Shown in pieces: positions 4,994-5,836 of a stretch of DNA of 5,836 nucleotides. This DNA is from Helicobacteraceae bacterium (GTDB taxonomy: Bacteria; Campylobacterota; Campylobacteria; Campylobacterales; Sulfurimonadaceae), in NCBI GenBank assembly GCA_027081565.1, contig JALWKG010000086.1, positions 1-5,836 of the forward strand, read 5' to 3'. Within the stretch, counting starts at the first letter, position 1, and each line of letters begins with the position of its first letter. The translations under genes were made by a program, and so were the position numbers. The notes beneath the pieces were generated by a model, which saw only the letters and a list, made by a program, of their open reading frames with translations, searched no databases and was not told the DNA's origin.

Positions 4994-5836
4994 ATGATCC
5001 AACCGCTTTTGATAGAGATCGGTGTTGAAGAGCTTCCGGCTGTTCCACTACTAAAAGAGTTAAAAAATATTGAGAAAAAATGGGCAGCAGTCTTGGAAGA
5101 GAACGCACTTTTAGCCGAGTTTGAGTTCTACTACACACCACGTCGTTTGGTGCTGTGGCATCCTGAGTTCAAGATGCGTCAAGACGATAGCGAAGAGGAG
5201 TTCTTTGGAGCACCGATCGCTATCGCTTACAAAGACGGTGTTCCTACCAAAGCAGCAGAAGGTTTTGCCCGCAAATGTGGTGTGGACCTCTCTGAGGTCA
5301 CTAAGGCTGAAAAGGGTGGTAAAGAGGTTCTTTACTTTAAAAAGAGCGTAGAGGGAAAAGAGAGTAAAAACTTGATCCCTGCAATGATCGAGAAGTGGAT
5401 CAAGTCTCTTAGTTTTGGTAAGTCGATGCGCTGGGGCTCAAACAGTGAGAGCTTTATCCGTCCGATCCGTTGGGTACATGTGACATTAGCTGAAGAGTTG
5501 GTAGAGATGTCACTCTTTGGTGTAGCTTCTGCCAAAACGACACGACTGCACCGTATGGCCAGTTTTGATGCTCAAGATGTTCAAGATAACAAAAGCTATT
5601 TTGAGCAGTTGGAAGCGGGTGCTGTTACCCTGTTTCAAGATGAACGAGAGTGTGACATCCTGGATGCTTTCAAAAAACTGGAATCTGAAAATGGTGTTGA
5701 GATAGAGATCGATGCAGAGCTTTTGGCTGAGGTAGTGGCGATCACAGAACATCCAACACCACTGCTGGGAAGTTTTGACGAAGTATTTTTACGTCTGCCT
5801 CCAGAAGTCATCATCACTTCTATGAAAGAACACCAG
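4994..5836 (+). CDS. glyS: Glycyl-tRNA synthetase beta subunit, N-terminal part
   Basis: The frame is open from the ATG at 4994 to the right edge (281 codons); the full family length is roughly 670-700 residues, so the C-terminal half or more is outside the window. The protein is the beta chain of the bacterial alpha2-beta2 glycyl-tRNA synthetase, which with GlyQ charges tRNA-Gly in the cytoplasm; the beta chain mainly serves tRNA recognition. Family motifs in order: LLIEIGVEELP (5-15), YYTPRRL (46-52), GVPTKAAEGFARKCGVD (82-98), SMRWG (144-148), FIRPIRW (154-160), LHR (185-187), EHPTPLLGSFDE (252-263) and LPPEVIITSMKEHQ (268-281). AAGG lies 8 bases before the start codon. It is divergently transcribed from the motor-like operon across a 125-base gap, and nothing in it looks damaged. 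Confidence 0.97.
   Translation, partial: MIQPLLIEIGVEELPAVPLLKELKNIEKKWAAVLEENALLAEFEFYYTPRRLVLWHPEFKMRQDDSEEEFFGAPIAIAYKDGVPTKAAEGFARKCGVDLSEVTKAEKGGKEVLYFKKSVEGKESKNLIPAMIEKWIKSLSFGKSMRWGSNSESFIRPIRWVHVTLAEELVEMSLFGVASAKTTRLHRMASFDAQDVQDNKSYFEQLEAGAVTLFQDERECDILDAFKKLESENGVEIEIDAELLAEVVAITEHPTPLLGSFDEVFLRLPPEVIITSMKEHQ

Noticed and set aside
5121..5351. Plus-strand open frame inside glyS
   Set aside because: Another frame of a clearly recognised gene; a shadow with Ser/Arg/Val-rich composition and no ribosome binding site.
1..5836. tRNA, rRNA, CRISPR array, insertion sequence or attachment site
   Set aside because: No cloverleaf, regularly spaced repeats, transposase remnants or terminal inverted repeats were seen on either strand.

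Overview
The window looks like a piece of chromosome from a Campylobacterota (epsilonproteobacterial) species, perhaps a Sulfurimonas- or Sulfurovum-like sulfur or hydrogen oxidiser. This is inferred from moderate-to-low GC, -10 boxes (TATAAT, TAAAAT) without recognisable -35 boxes, short intergenic spaces, and the mix of a stand-alone GlyS beta subunit, a neelaredoxin-type superoxide reductase and a divergent family-4-like uracil-DNA glycosylase. I could not run a homology search, so the lineage is provisional.

Layout from left to right. (1) Positions 1-1688, minus strand: a two-gene unit. A divergent uracil-DNA glycosylase-like Fe-S protein overlaps by 4 bases the start of a secreted protein that resembles a type-1 periplasmic-binding fold and runs off the left edge. 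(2) 1689-1932: a non-coding gap with an inverted repeat and a weak terminator-like hairpin. (3) 1933-2319, minus: a single-domain superoxide reductase with its own leader. That leader carries two candidate -10 boxes and a near-perfect 21-base palindrome. (4) 2475-4868, minus: a tightly overlapping three-gene operon. It encodes a MotA/TolQ/ExbB-like channel subunit with a long cytoplasmic helical tail, a MotB/OmpA-like subunit with an unusually long periplasmic coiled coil, and a previously uncalled 52-residue basic protein whose start overlaps the OmpA-like stop by 8 bases. (5) 4869-4993: a divergent promoter region with two inverted repeats. (6) 4994 to the right edge, plus: the N-terminal 281 residues of glycyl-tRNA synthetase beta subunit (glyS).

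The most noteworthy part is the three-gene motor-like operon. The two large proteins have every visible hallmark of an ion-driven 5:2-type motor: four predicted membrane helices with the P-x-L-G-x-x-G-T motif, a plug-proximal Asp in the single helix of the partner, and an OmpA-type peptidoglycan anchor. The long coiled coils on both sides of the membrane recall the ZorAB unit of Zorya defence more than flagellar MotAB or TolQR. No Zorya effector gene (ZorC, D or E) is present, so this is better read as an uncharacterised motor/stator-like system with a possible small accessory protein.
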